Positions 37,085 to 49,044 of a DNA stretch of 64,000 bases are shown here, piece after piece (within the stretch, counting starts at the first letter, position 1; each line of letters begins with the position of its first letter). The DNA is taken from assembly GCA_015345905.1 (NCBI GenBank), contig JADDTR010000003.1, positions 682,001 to 746,000 of the forward strand. The letters are read 5' to 3'. This DNA is from Aotearoamyces nothofagi. Taxonomy: Eukaryota > Ascomycota > Leotiomycetes > Leotiales > Tympanidaceae. A program made the translations under genes and the position numbers. The notes under the pieces were generated by a model. That model did no database searches. It was not told the origin of the DNA and saw only the letters and a program-made list of their open reading frames with translations.

Positions 37085-38444
37085 CTATCCGCTCATCAGC
37101 ACCTCCATCAACTTCCGGGCCTCTTCCAATTGCTTTGGCAAATCCTCCTCCCAGATCCAGCTGTATCGGCCTTGGAGCTCCTCCCTCAGCTTCTCCAAGT
37201 CGTGTGCCAATCTCCCATCCTCAAACTCATAGATCGCGGCAGCATCAGCACTCGTCGTCACGACCTTCTGACTCCGTGGCCGTCTGACAGCATCATACGC
37301 CTCGAAGGCCTTTTCCAGATCCGCCGCTGAATCGAGCTGCCCGAGAAGGCTCGAAAGAACGAAGGCGTCCTCGATGGCCTGGCCTGCCCCGGCGCCTTGA
37401 TGTGGCGTGGACGCATGAGCCGCATCGCCAGCCAAGCAGAGCCTTCCCCCGTAGTAGGTAGGAGCAGGAGGGTGCTCAAACAAGGCCCACACGTCAGGCT
37501 TTTCCATGAGCTATGTGATTATCCTTAGCACTCCCAGCCGGATGCGAGAATTGTCATGCATGGCTTCTCACCGATAAGATGTGCTTGACGCTATCTCCCC
37601 AGCCCTCAAAGTCGGCGAACATGTCTTCCTTCTTCATTGGGAGAACCCATTCATCATTCTCCCACTTACCATCCCTCTTTGCCCGGAACGCTACCACGTT
37701 CATAGTAGCTCCTTTCTCAATCGGGAATGTCAGGACATGCCCGTGATGGCCCAGATACATCTGGCTATTCCTAGCCAGCTCGTCTCCGACAGCCCCTACT
37801 GCCTTTGCCATAGGTATCAAGCCCCTGTATGCGTACTTTCCCGAGAATGTAGCATGAGCGGCTGGATTATCCCCTCCGAGTAAGATCTCCCGCGTCCGTG
37901 ACTTGATCCCATCGCAGCCCAGCACTGCATCTGCTTCGGCCGTTGTTCCATCTTGGAACGTAAGCACCATCTTGTCCCCCTCTGCCTCAACCATCTGCAC
38001 CCTTTTACCAAACTCGGCCACCTCTGCGGGCACAAGCTTCACCAGCTCATCCAAGAAATGAGCCCTGTGCACACTGCTCTGTCCCACCTTCTCCGCCTTG
38101 ACATCGGCAATGTGGGCACCCACTCCCGCCGGTGCTACCCGCTCCTCCCAATCCCTCTGTCCCATCCTAAAATCGAACCACGTCTCCTTCTTCTCTCCCC
38201 AGCCATTGCTCGTAGCGCGCTCCTCGTATCCCGCCTGGATCGCCGGGTCGATAAGTGACATGGCACGCACCGCATTAGGACCGAACGATAGGCCAGCGCC
38301 AATCTCCGCAAACGCAGCAGCGGCTTCATAAAGCGTGCAGGATACGTGCTGGCGGAGAAGTCCAATGGTCACGCACAGCCCGCCAATGCCCCCGCCGCAT
38401 ACCGCGATGTGAAAGGGCTTCTTCTTCGGGGTGTTCGCAGCCAT
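37085..38444 (-). CDS. FAD-dependent monooxygenase (salicylate hydroxylase-like)
   Basis: Exons 38444-37572 and 37510-37085 encode 432 aa. N-terminal dinucleotide fold IAVCGGGIGGLCVTIGLLRQ (GxGxxG, residues about 13-30), then the DG motif VLGCDGIKSRTRE, and the second FAD motif LCLAGDAAHASTPHQGAGAGQAIEDA in exon 2. This is group A flavoprotein hydroxylase architecture; the substrate cannot be read. An open frame continues upstream to 39347, but that part is low-complexity, so the ATG ahead of the Rossmann fold (MAANTPKKKPFHIAVCGGG) was chosen. It is convergent with fcy1, 234 bp apart. Use in aromatic catabolism or secondary metabolism is possible, but no cluster surrounds it. Confidence 0.9.
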
Positions 38445-39489
38445 CACGCAAGGAGAGACAGCAAGCAAGATACCACCCCCCCTTTTTTTTTTGGTGTGCC
38501 CTTCTTTTTGAAGACGACGACGACGACGACGACCAAGGACGGGGGACCAGAGGATCAAAAAGACAAGAAGCAAGCAAAAGAAGAAGAAGAAGAACAGCAG
38601 CAGCAGCGGCGTCGAAAAAAAAAAATTATGACTCGCGCCTCGTCGATCTTCTACCTGCACGACAAAAAGTAGTACCCCGCGCGCGGCCTGGCCCCCGCAT
38701 GGCAATGGCAAGTACGCTGAAGGGGCGTGTCTCGAGCGCGCGCGCGCGCACGGCGTCATGATGCCCGGGACAGCCCTGGCACGGCCGACGACGACGACGA
38801 CGACGACGAACAGGAACAGGATTGGGGGGAGGGGCGGCGGCGGTGGTGGTGCCAGCTGGGTCGCGGCCGAAGCAAAGCAGGAAAAAATGTCTGAACCGGC
38901 GGGCGTAGAGCAGCAGCAGCAGCAGCAGGCAGGACCCGGCAACGTCCGCATCGCATCGCATCGCATCGCGTCGCATCGCAGAGGCGGTTGGCGGTTGGCG
39001 GTCCCCAGCACCAGCCGCACCGCGCATCCGCCGGGGGGTGGGCGAGGGCACTGGCCGCGCGACCTGTACTGCTGTACTGTACTGTTGTGGCCGTGGCCGT
39101 GGCCGAGTCGGAGCCGGCCTGGCTGGCTATCTCGATACGGGAAAAAAGGGAGCTGCGGGAACTCGGAGGGTACGGTGCTGAATGAAACGTGCCGGCCCCT
39201 GCTTCTGTATTTTCCTTCGGGATCGATCAAAAGGAAGGGCATGGAGAGAGATGTGAACAGCAGATAGATGTCTGTTCCGTGAAATGGTCTCGGCTCCTCG
39301 CGTGCCTTTGAGGGGGGTCCGACGTCGGATTCATCACTGGTAGACATACAAGGCAGACAAAAGTTTTTACGGCTCTGCGATTCGCATACTGCCCATGCTA
39401 CTGCTAGGCCCAGGCAATCGCACGTGTAATGCCCCTTTCATGACTCCGGAGTTTTATTATTACATTCATGGCCAAACTGCCAGGTTCCC
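38445..39489. promoter_or_regulatory. Monooxygenase promoter and pup1 3' flank, trinucleotide-rich
   Basis: Contains A-rich and (GAC)n, (AAG)n, (CAG)n, CG-alternating (38734-38752) and CGCAT-unit repeats (38947-38980). It is GC-rich, so long frames appear on both strands by composition. No gene recognised. Confidence 0.6.
38947..38980. repeat. CGCAT pentanucleotide repeat
   Basis: About six CGCAT units with one CGCGT interruption on the plus strand. Confidence 0.85.
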
Positions 39490-40486
39490 TTAGGTGTCTA
39501 GGTCCATCTTCTCTGCAACGACAACGTCCCCGCCCTCAATGTCATGCACCGTGACATATTTGCTGATCTCCTCCCTGGTGATGATCTTCTCATTCAGCAC
39601 CGCAGTCGTGCCTCTCTTGAAGACATAGCTCTTTTGCTTCTTACTTCGCTCGTTCGGCTTGATGTAACCCCTCAACAAGGTTGTCATCTCCTTCTTGATG
39701 ACCGCAACATCTACGTTCGATCCAGATCCTAGATCGTTAAAGATACCGGCTTTAATAGCATTCGATGCGAGGTCAATAGCCTCCTGCTCCGTCAACTTGG
39801 ACTTCCATTGTGTCTCAAACACGGACATGGCCGCGAGAGAACCGCTTCCCATGGTGACATACGGGAGCTTATCAGTGCTGCCATGTGCGTGAACAGTGTA
39901 GAGCCCCACCCCTGTCGGGTCAACGCCAGCGACAACCAAGTAGGCGCCAATGTGCCCTTGGTACTGGAAAAGATGTTGCTTAAGCATCGTCATACAAGTA
40001 ACAACTCGAGGCTTACGTCCGGTTGAGAGAGAGTGTAGTTCGAGTTGCGATGAGATGAGGGACGTCGTGAATTCAGTATCCGCTGCCGTACCAGCACCGG
40101 CACACCAGATCTGGGGTGCAATGTAATGTAGCTTTTCACAGTTCTAGGGGAGTGGTTGTGTCAGCCAGTTCTACTATAAACACTGAGCGTTGCAATGTAC
40201 ACACCTTATCTGCCACTATTGGTCCACTTGTTGCTCGTGTGTCTGCAGCAATCTAACAAAAGGATATCAGCACCCTGTGCAGTTCATAGCTATTGAGTAG
40301 AGCTGCCATGCAGCAGGCCCAGTACAAGCTTGGGGTGGCTCATTAGGATAGTGGACTTACCACAACGCCTCCATCGAATATACAGCCGACAATAGTCGTT
40401 CCCGTACTCGTTGCTTTTGGTAACGGCACTCCTCTTGCGTGTAATGCGGCATTGCGAGAGTGGTTAGAGAAGTCAAAGCCAGGCAT
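39490..40486 (-). CDS. pup1: 20S proteasome subunit beta-2 (Pup1/PSMB7)
   Basis: Exons 40486-40361, 40252-40205 and 40143-39490 encode 275 aa (yeast Pup1 261). A propeptide of about 29 residues ends at the processing site GTTIVG (Thr nucleophile). Other marks: [26 protein letters not shown] (catalytic Asp/Lys region), [35 protein letters not shown] and [12 protein letters not shown]. The long C-terminal extension that embraces beta-3 is present. Role: trypsin-like activity of the 20S core. Both introns are phase 0, and the 48-nt middle exon is short. A GTAAGC near 40014 is not used, because the frame reads through with full homology. Confidence 0.97.
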
Positions 40487-40978
40487 GACGACGAACAGAG
40501 CTCTGGAGCTCAGTTGTACTTGTAAGATGAGGCCAAATTCCAGTAGACTGAGACTAGATGACTACGTATCACCGATCTGTGAGTTCGACGAAGAGCGTTG
40601 GTGAGGAGTGTTCGTTAATGTTGGCTTTGTCTGGATGACGACCTTAGCTGTAGCCTTGAGCTGTCGCGAGACGCGGGTAGCTTTCACTATATGTCACGTG
40701 ACATCAAAATAATTGGCGACTCCATTCTTACAAGGCAGATCAACTCAGAAGCTCACGACACAACCACGATCGCATATTGTGAAGCTTCCGAGCTTCCCCA
40801 AGTTGGGCAATCGTCTATTGTGCTAGGGTCTTACCAAAGGACAGGAACCTGCTGCCACAGCTCTTGCGCCCCCGTGTCGAGGACTCCACTGCTACATAGT
40901 CTACAACGCGACCAGATGCGCAGTTTTCTTTTATGAACTACTGGACCCCTCTATAAAGCCGGGTACCTTACGACTATC
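40487..40978. promoter_or_regulatory. Divergent promoter, pup1 / nup159
   Basis: 492 bp. A TCACGTGA palindrome lies at 40694-40701, and a TATAAAG sits 26 bp upstream of the nup159 ATG. A plus-strand frame at 40691-40936 has no signature. Confidence 0.6.
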
Positions 40979-43900
40979 ATGGCTTTCAGCTTCGGCAATA
41001 GTGGCCAGGGCGCGTTCGGTGCGGGAGGAACCACAACAGGCATGAACGGTCAGGCGCAAAGCGGCCCTGATCTTGAAGACATTCAAACGGAGGTATGTGA
41101 CACCTTTTGCAACTAAGCCTCGTTATTTTTTTAAGGTCCCATTAGCTAACGCTGCGCAGGCTCTCGGATTCCTCTCTCTTGCCGGGGAAGCTAAATTACA
41201 ACTCCTTCCTTCACCATGGCCCTCTGACAATCTCCCTCCTCCGACTGCCTCCCTCATGAGCATCGCGTCAAACAAGGGTCTTGTCGCTGCTGCCGGACCA
41301 GATGCTGTTGTTGTAGCAAGCACCGAGTCGGTTCGGAAGGCCTTCGAAGGCCCACGCTCTGGTGAGAGCCAAAACAGAACCTTTCAACCTCAGTTGACCC
41401 TTCCCATGCCTATGAGAATTTCCCAAGTTACTTTCACCGCAGATGAAAATTACTTGATTCTATCTGCAGAAACTGGAGGCGGATTGGCAGTGTATGACGT
41501 CCAAAGTCTATTAAATGGCTCTACAAATTCCGCTTTCGAAATGTCGACAAATTCTTCGACGCTACGAGCGTTGACCCCGAATCCTACCCCAGAGAAGGGG
41601 GAGCTCCTTGCTGTGGTTACGACAGATGGGAAACTAATGATGGCAAACCTCAAGGATAAGACCTTTGTTTCTACCGCTAACGGCCAAGTATTAAAGGACG
41701 GCGTGAGCTGCATCTCTTGGAGTGCCAAGGGCAAGCAACTAGTCGCAGGTCTTGGAGATGGAACAGCCTATCAGGTAACCCCTGAAGGAGTTGGTAAGGC
41801 TGAGATCCCAAGACCCCCCAACGTCGATTCTAGTCACCATGGTGAGTGCTACTGAAGAAAAAACTTGAAATATAGACTTGCTAAGCATTATAGTGTCTTC
41901 GATTACTTGGCTTGAGAACAATGTCTTTCTAATGGTTCATACTCCATCAAACTTTGATTCAGCTCCCCAATCACTCTTTCACCTCGTCACTCGGCAACTC
42001 AGTTCCAACGAGCATATATTTCAGAAACTCTCTGATCCAGCAGGCCCTTTTGGACTCAACCGATCGCCACCGCACCATTTTATGCTCCGTCTAAGGGACT
42101 TCCCTCCTAATCTCCAAGATCTTATTATAATCGCCTCTACTGCTTCAACAGACATTGGCTTGTTCAGCCGATCCAAGGTCCCTTTAGTCTCTGACAAACC
42201 TGCTGATAAAATCACTGGAGTCTTTACCATGACTGAAATGTCAGATGATTCGCGACGGGCGCAGCTTTCAATGACCGATGATATGACGGACACTTCACCC
42301 ATTGGTGTTTGTCTTGACCTCTCTAGCCGAGAGAAAGTAGTGAAGCCTATACCGAGCGATGAAATGGACGAGTCACCAACGCCTCTCCCCGCACTTATGG
42401 TATTGAATAATGAAGGGATACTCGCTTCGTGGTGGGTAATATACTCCGAGTCTGTGAGACAAGGGACCATATATCCTGGTTTAGTTGCCGCAGGAGCGTC
42501 TCAACAAACCTTGCAACCAACTCCAGCTCCGCAGACGTCAGCATTTGGGGCTGCAGCCTCGACACCAGCCTTTGGACAGAGTTCATTCGGAGCTCCTACT
42601 TCTTCTGCTCCTGCATTCGGTGGATTCAGTCAGACAGCTGCTACTTTTGGGGCACCCTCAGGCCTAGGTGCTAATTCTGGAAGTGCTTTTGGTACTCAGT
42701 CTGGCCTGAATAAGACATCATCTCCCTGGGGTACGCTTGCAGCCGGGACATCAACGACCAGCGGTGCTACTTTTGGCACTCCATCCTTTGGTGCTACAGC
42801 GGTTCCAACTACTCAAGGGGTCGCCTTTGGTAGCTCTGCCCTTCCTGGCAATCGAGTTTCCCCATGGGCTACAGCAGGATCGAAGGCACCGAGTACAGCT
42901 TTTGGCCAGCCCAGCGGACTTGGTGCAGGATCTGCGCCAGCTTTCGGTGCACCATCTACTGGATCTGTATTTGGGGGTGGAAGTTCCGCGGCGCCATCAT
43001 CTGGGGGATTTGCCGCATTCGCAAATAAAGGTGGGTTTGCCGCCGCAACTACTACCGCAGGCACTACCGGCAGTATATTTGGATCAAAACCTGCCACCGG
43101 TAGCTTTGCTGCTCCCTCCAGTAGTTCAGCTCTAGGAACAAGCACGAGTTTTGGAGGCCTTAGTAGTACGGACACGGGGAAATCTGGTGGCTTATTTGGC
43201 TCCAGTGGTTTCACTCTTGGTTCGACATTCAAGCCTGATGGGTCAGCAAAGGATGATGCGCCTAGGCCAGCGAATGGTACTGGCAGTTCTTTCTTCGGAA
43301 ATGGATTTGGTTCTGCACTTGGTGAAGCACAAGCTACCACTACTTCAGCGAGCCCAGAGGCAGATATGGATGCAGACGACCCTGAGACAACACAAGATCA
43401 ACCAAAGGACACTGGAGAATCTACAGAAACCCTTCAGGCCAAAACATCACTGGAAACGATCTCAACGACCCCAGCAACAACGCCTGCAGCGCCGAAATTT
43501 CAATTCCCTACTATCCCCCCGGCCAAAGGTGGACTCTTTGGAACTCCCGCCTCGGTGGAAGGTCCGAAATCTTTCCCTGCACCGGCCAAATCACCAGGTT
43601 TCTCTTTTGGATCGCCAGCTGCCGTAGCTGAGACAAAATCGGAAACTCCTCTCTCAAAACCTGTCTCCCAGCTACAAGAGCCTACCACCCCAGAACCTGC
43701 TAAAGTCAAGCAAGAACCACAATCAGATGATGAAGCTGAAGCGACTCTTGCGAATATTCCCGAGGCACCGCTGCCTCCTGATACAACGAGTAAGGCCAGC
43801 TATGGGGCTGGTGAATCTTCTGTTTCGTCAACCGAGCCCGACGCACCTCTACCGCCTGATTTTGCACCCGTGCCCAAAAAAATTGAGGAAACTAAATCAC

Positions 43901-45591
43901 TGCCAAGTAATATTAGTAGCAGCTCCAAGATTCAACCAGATTTCATCCCCCCAGTGGATGTACCTGGAGGCCCTGAAGATGAGGATGATTCTGACTTTGT
44001 CACTGACGATGAAGACGATCGGAGCGATGGCCAGAGCGAAGAAGGAAGCGGTGAAGATGTTACTAAAGATCTAAGTCCAGCCTCTGATACACAACAGACA
44101 CTCGGGTTTACACCACAGAGCTCTTTCGGCGGTCCTACCACCCGTGGCACGGAGGACAATTTGTTTACCAAGGTCCCCAAGCCATCTCAAGATCAATCCT
44201 CACGATCGTTATTTGGCGAGATTGCGGGCAAGAAAGCTCCAATCCTACCGCCCCCTAAGCCTCTAACCAGCCCAAGATCACCAAGCCCCGTTCGCGGTGC
44301 CATTCCAGGTAGACTTCGGCCAGATGCTTCGCGATCTGTCAGCGCACCTGGTGTCGCATCGCAATTATTAGGATCTCGCTTAACTCCAGCATCTACTAGC
44401 ACATTTGCCTTGTCTTTAGAGCAAAAGAAAGCCGAAGAGAGACGCCAGGCAGAAGCTCGATTGAAGAAGGAAGCCGAAGAGTCTCAGGCTTTAATCGATG
44501 AGGAGGATGAAAAGGTCCAGAGCTTCCTTGAAAGAGACATCGAGAGCACCAAGAAACTCGATGATTTCATAGCTCACAATGACTATGTCGGAACTGCAGA
44601 CAAAGACAGTATACCAGCTCAGGTAGAGGCGGTGTATAGAGATATCAACTCTATGATTGATACCCTGGGAATAAATTCACATGCGCTGAAGTGTTTTATC
44701 AAAGGGCATACTGAGCAGTACAAGGATGCTGGTCGTACGAGAGAAGATCTGGAAGGTGATGACGAATGGTGTCTGGTGGAAATAGAGAACCTGTCTAGTC
44801 TGATAGAAAATGATTTGACAGGGGAATTAGAGGATGGTCGCGTCAAGGACGTTCCTGAAAAGCTGCAGATATGTTCCGAGTTAGACAAAGATCTCTCAAA
44901 GCTCCGTGCTAAATCTGAGGATATCACATCGATGATGGCCTCTTATCGAGATCCCGATCAACTTGCCGTTGTACGATCCCAGCCATTGACAGCTGAGCAA
45001 GCTGCTCAGCAGCACGATCTTCGAAGAGATTTTACGAAATTCCAAAAACTCCTTGGAGAGGCTGAAGAGGGTCTCACTCTACTTAGGGCTAAGCTGGTAT
45101 CGCAAGGCAGAACCAACGGCAGCACACAGGCTGGGCCGACAGTTGAAGCAGTGCTAAGGACAATCAAGAAGATGACCAGCATGGCAGAAAGGCGTAGTGG
45201 GGACATCGATGTCCTAGAGAACCAGATGCGCAAGCTTCGGTTTAGCTCGGTAGCTAGCAATGACAGCCGGGAGGGCTCGCCATTTGCAACACCAGCAAGG
45301 TCATCAATGCGAAATCCAGGAGCTTCGAGCACATACGGGCTCTTCTACACTCCCGATAACGCCAGGAGCCCTGCCCGGAGCCCTGCCCACGGGTTTCACG
45401 CGTCTCTGAATTCTTCAACGCGCTCTTACGCTTATGGAACGCCTCCTCGAAAGAAGCTGAGTGGCTTTACGGATGAAGACAAGTCTAGATTGAAGGCCCA
45501 TGGAGTGCGGAGGAAGGAAGTTACGGACAAGTTACGGACAGCCCTACAAAGGGGGGGCACAAAAGTACGTGGCATGGAGGATGATGACTGA
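40979..45591 (+). CDS. nup159: Nucleoporin Nup159 (Nup214 family)
   Basis: Exons 40979-41092, 41160-41841 and 41894-45591 encode 1497 aa. The N-terminal beta-propeller (about 40-480) starts LGFLSLAGEAKLQLLPSPWP and carries the Dbp5-docking family sequence. An FG region (about 480-745) is full of PAFG, SAFG, ATFG and SIFG repeats. A Pro/acid linker (about 745-1090) includes EDEDDSDFVTDDEDD. A coiled-coil region (about 1100-1390, EQKKAEERRQAEARLKKEAEES onward) fits the Nup82-Nsp1 binding part. The tail is Ser/basic. Role: cytoplasmic face of the pore, mRNA export through Dbp5 activation. The start MAFSFGN lies right after the TATA-like element, and intron phases close exactly. Confidence 0.94.
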
Positions 45592-46449
45592 AGGTGACTG
45601 CGCGTTGGTTAGCTCAGGCGTTGGGTTGAATGCATTCGAGATTCGAGAAGATCGCGTCCATGAGCGCATGGCATAAATGTAACGAGTACAAAACTATGAC
45701 TATATGCACGACTTTGATAGTGTAAGACTACCTTACTTCCAAGCATTCTATGGCAGAAGCTAAGGTACAGAGCCTTCTCGACGTAGATCAAAGCCTCGAG
45801 AGAAAATGACAGAGGCGTGAGTCGGCTATGCACTGTCGTGCTCTGTCGACCCGGGGAACAGAACAGGCCTTGGTAGCACGAAACGATGTAGATGATCAAT
45901 ATAGAGAAATGATATTAAGATGCCGAGGACAACCGCGGTATAGATAAGGCAAGGCAGTCAGCGGTCGATAGTTGACGGTGACTGACCGAGTAAGGTAGTC
46001 CGTCAGTGGACTTGCTGCTAGCTACACTCCTGCGGGTGAGCTGGCGAGGCTACCTTATCGTGCTTATCGCCGTGTCGGATTCCTGCCTGATGGCCCACAG
46101 CCTCCCCGCACCGCACTCCCTCTGGCCCCAGGCCATCAGCCTGTTAGCCTGTCGCTGCCAGCATGTCAGCCTCGTTGATCACCACCACCATTATTCGCTC
46201 ACCATCCACCATCCACATCCACAATCCACTGCCCGCAAGCCTGCAGCCAGCCTGTACATACTGTACTGTACAATACCTTGCCTTGCTTCTTTTCGCATGT
46301 ACACATAGGCATACGCATACGCATAAGCATACGCATAAGCATACGCATAAGCACACACACGCGCGCGCATCCCCATACCTATACCTATACATATACGACT
46401 ACAGTATACGATACACGTACACAATCTGAGCAGCTGGGCCACCGCCAAT
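45592..46449. promoter_or_regulatory. Intergenic, Zn2Cys6 regulator promoter and leader
   Basis: 858 bp, no gene recognised. A GTTGGTTAGCTCAG stretch at 45604 resembles a tRNA D-arm, but no acceptor or T-arm pairs with it. A GCATAC/GCATAA hexamer array sits about 80 bp before the ATG. Confidence 0.55.
46308..46370. repeat. GCATAC/GCATAA hexamer array plus (CA)n/(CG)n
   Basis: About seven hexamers (GCATAC, GCATAC, GCATAA, GCATAC, GCATAA, GCATAC, GCATAA), then CACACACA and CGCGCGCG, in the probable 5' UTR of the regulator gene. Confidence 0.9.
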
Positions 46450-49044
46450 ATGGAACCCTACCTGGACTCACAGGGTGTCTCTTTCCCGAATGTGGACGAA
46501 GAGGCGTCCTATTCTGTCACTACAACACCACCAGCCTCAGCACCAGTCCCAGCATCGTCTTCGTCATCACACTCTGGACCTGTTCATACCCCGTCATCTT
46601 CTGCTTCGCGTGTGCGCAGGCGAAACCGCATGATAACCTCTTGTCTAGAATGCCGTCGCCGCAAATTAAAATGTGACAAGTCTCACCCGTGTAATAATTG
46701 CACTAAAGGCCACAGGGACTGTATATTTCTGGCTCCGGCCCTCGATCATGCCAGCCAACTCAAGCTGGCAGAGATCAAGGAGAAGGTAGGCTCGCTAGAG
46801 CGTTTGTTAGAACGCGACGTCGCGCGCACAGCTTCTGTAGCATCTGCCTCATCACACACAGAGAGAGCTCTTCCTGACGATGCTGATGATGATCTGCCAG
46901 GAGCGGAGGATGAGAAGGACTTGGTGCCCACACCTTTGGCTGTGGTAGACGCCACCTATGATGACGACGGCGAGGATGATGACATGCTCGATCTGGGCAT
47001 CCAAATCGGAAAATTGAGGATGACGGAGAGAATTGGCGGTTTCTTTCGACCCAGGATGGCCGAAGAATTAGAATATTCCCTATCAGACGAAAGGGGTGAA
47101 AACTTTGCCAAGCCAAGGGACTTCACCAATGTTCCCAACCCTTCCGCCCATGATTACCTAAAGCCAGGATCAAATTATATCGCACCGGCTTCTGGCTTCT
47201 TTTTCAGGCAAGGAAACCGCCAATCCTCCTTGATCGACTTCTTACCCTCGCGATTAGCTGCTGATCGCCTGGTTAAGCAGTACTTTATTGCTGTGCACCC
47301 AATCGCTCAGCTACTGCACCGCCCGTCCTTTGAGAAGCAATATGAATCATTCTGGGATGAGGTTTCCCTCGGTATCGAGCCCCCTGCTCCAGCTCAGACC
47401 GTCGTTTTTGCTGCGATGTTTTCTGGTGTTGTGAGTATGGACGAAGCCGTCATCTTAAGGGACTTCGGGGTCTCAAAAGAGAGCCTAATAGATAACTTCA
47501 AGCTTGGTACTGAGACAGCTCTGGGAAGAGCCAATTTCTTGCGTACGACCAAGGTGGAAACTCTGCAAGCATTTGTAATGTATCTGGTATGCTCTTCCAT
47601 ATCTCAGTCTCCCTTTGTGTATCCTTTACTTACTATAATTAGATTCCATTGTGCCGTGATGAGATGTCGAGGGCACACGCCGTCCTGGTAGGCGCTGCAA
47701 TTCGCATGGCTGAATACATGGGCCTCCATCGGGACGGTGAAATGTATGGCCTAAACCCTTTAGAGACGCATGTGCGGCGACTTATCTGGCACCAGCTCTG
47801 CTTTTTGGACATAAGAACATGTGAGGCCCAAGGCCCAAGGCCCAGCATCCGTAGAGAAGATTTCGACACAAAGCTTCCGCTTAATATTGATGATGTGGAT
47901 TTGCATGCCTCCGGAAAACTACCCATGGGCGCTGATCGCTGGACTGACGCGACATTTAGTCTCATGCGCTTTGAGGTGAATGAGATGATGAGATCTATTT
48001 GGGTTGATCGACCGCGTATTGAGCGGCGGAAAATAAGCCTGACAGCTAGTAAGTCTCTTATGCACTGGGACATACCAGACTCTTTGCTGATAATATTGTA
48101 TAGTTTTATCAAAAATCGAGACGTTCAAAAGAAACATGGCTACTAAATATGATCATCTTATTGATGAGCGCACACCCCTTCAAAAATATGCAAGGATCGT
48201 CATAGCCCTTCTCTATGCACGCCTTCACGTCATGGTACTACATCGTTACCACAATTCAGTCACCAGCTCTATGCCTGACCGTCTACGACAAATGATGCTA
48301 GAAGCAGGTACCGTCCTACTTGAGTCTGGGATGGCACTGGATACTATCCCAGACATTCAGCTATGGAAATGGTATTCTGGTGCCTATCACCAGTACCATG
48401 CGGCTTTTCTTTTACTAATCGATGTACACTTTTATTCTAAGAATGGCAAAAACGTCGACCGGATATGGGTCTGCCTTGATCACGTATTTGAGACAAACCC
48501 AGCTGACTCTAGAGATCAAAAGGCTCGGAAGATCCTTAGAGAAATACAAGAAAAAACCACAGTCTATCAGGGAATGAGGAAGATGCGAGCCCCCTCGTCC
48601 ATGCTCAAACATATTGGACAACAGCCCCCCCGGAAGGTCGAGGATCTGGGCAGAGGCCAACCTACTGAAACAATACAGCCTGATCTAGATCAGATTACGT
48701 CGAACAGTACCTCAATTGGAAGAGCACCGCTGCCAGATGTTGTGTACGCTGGTGTCTCGAACGGCGAAACACTGTGGGCATTCCCCAACCAAGCCAGTCC
48801 AGATACCAACAGCGAGTCGTCGAGTGCTACAGTCGGTGTAACGCAGCCTCAATTTCCAATACCCGGACAAGTGGATAATATGATGCCAGATATCGACTGG
48901 GTGAGTCGGGATATACTATTTTACGAAATAAAGTTGCTGACGAACCGTTTACAGGAAGTGTTTGATGCACTGTTTCCCCCCGAGCGGACTGACGACTTGA
49001 GCACCCAGGGATTTGGTATTAACATGAATACTGGCTTATATTGA
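46450..49044 (+). CDS. Zn2Cys6 transcription factor
   Basis: Exons 46450-47586, 47643-48048, 48104-48900 and 48955-49044 encode 809 aa. The zinc cluster CLECRRRKLKCDKSHPCNNCTKGHRDC (about 60-90; longer than shown elsewhere only by its basic lead-in RRRNRM) is followed by a short linker and coiled-coil (LKLAEIKEKVGSLERLLERD). The fungal-specific middle homology region spans about 270-560 (LVKQYFIAVHPIAQLLHRPSFEKQY; AEYMGLHRDG; RRLIWHQLCFLDIRTCE). Role: DNA-binding regulator of unknown targets. The fourth exon was split from the third because a 63-nt stretch (48901-48954 plus flank) has clean GTGAGT and TTTACAG signals, although it is open in frame and could be retained. No metabolic cluster adjoins. 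Confidence 0.9.

Noticed and set aside
38445-39347. Open frame extending the FAD monooxygenase upstream by about 300 codons
   Set aside because: It is trinucleotide- and GC-rich sequence translating to Ala/Arg/Ser/Val/Leu runs. The FAD-binding fold starts immediately after the Met at 38444, as in homologues.
40008-40022. Extra intron in pup1 at a GTAAGC site
   Set aside because: The frame reads through with full similarity to yeast Pup1 ([13 protein letters not shown]), so no intron is needed.
45600-45680. Possible tRNA (GTTGGTTAGCTCAG resembles a D-arm)
   Set aside because: No pairing acceptor stem, anticodon arm or GTTCRANYC T-loop at the right distance.
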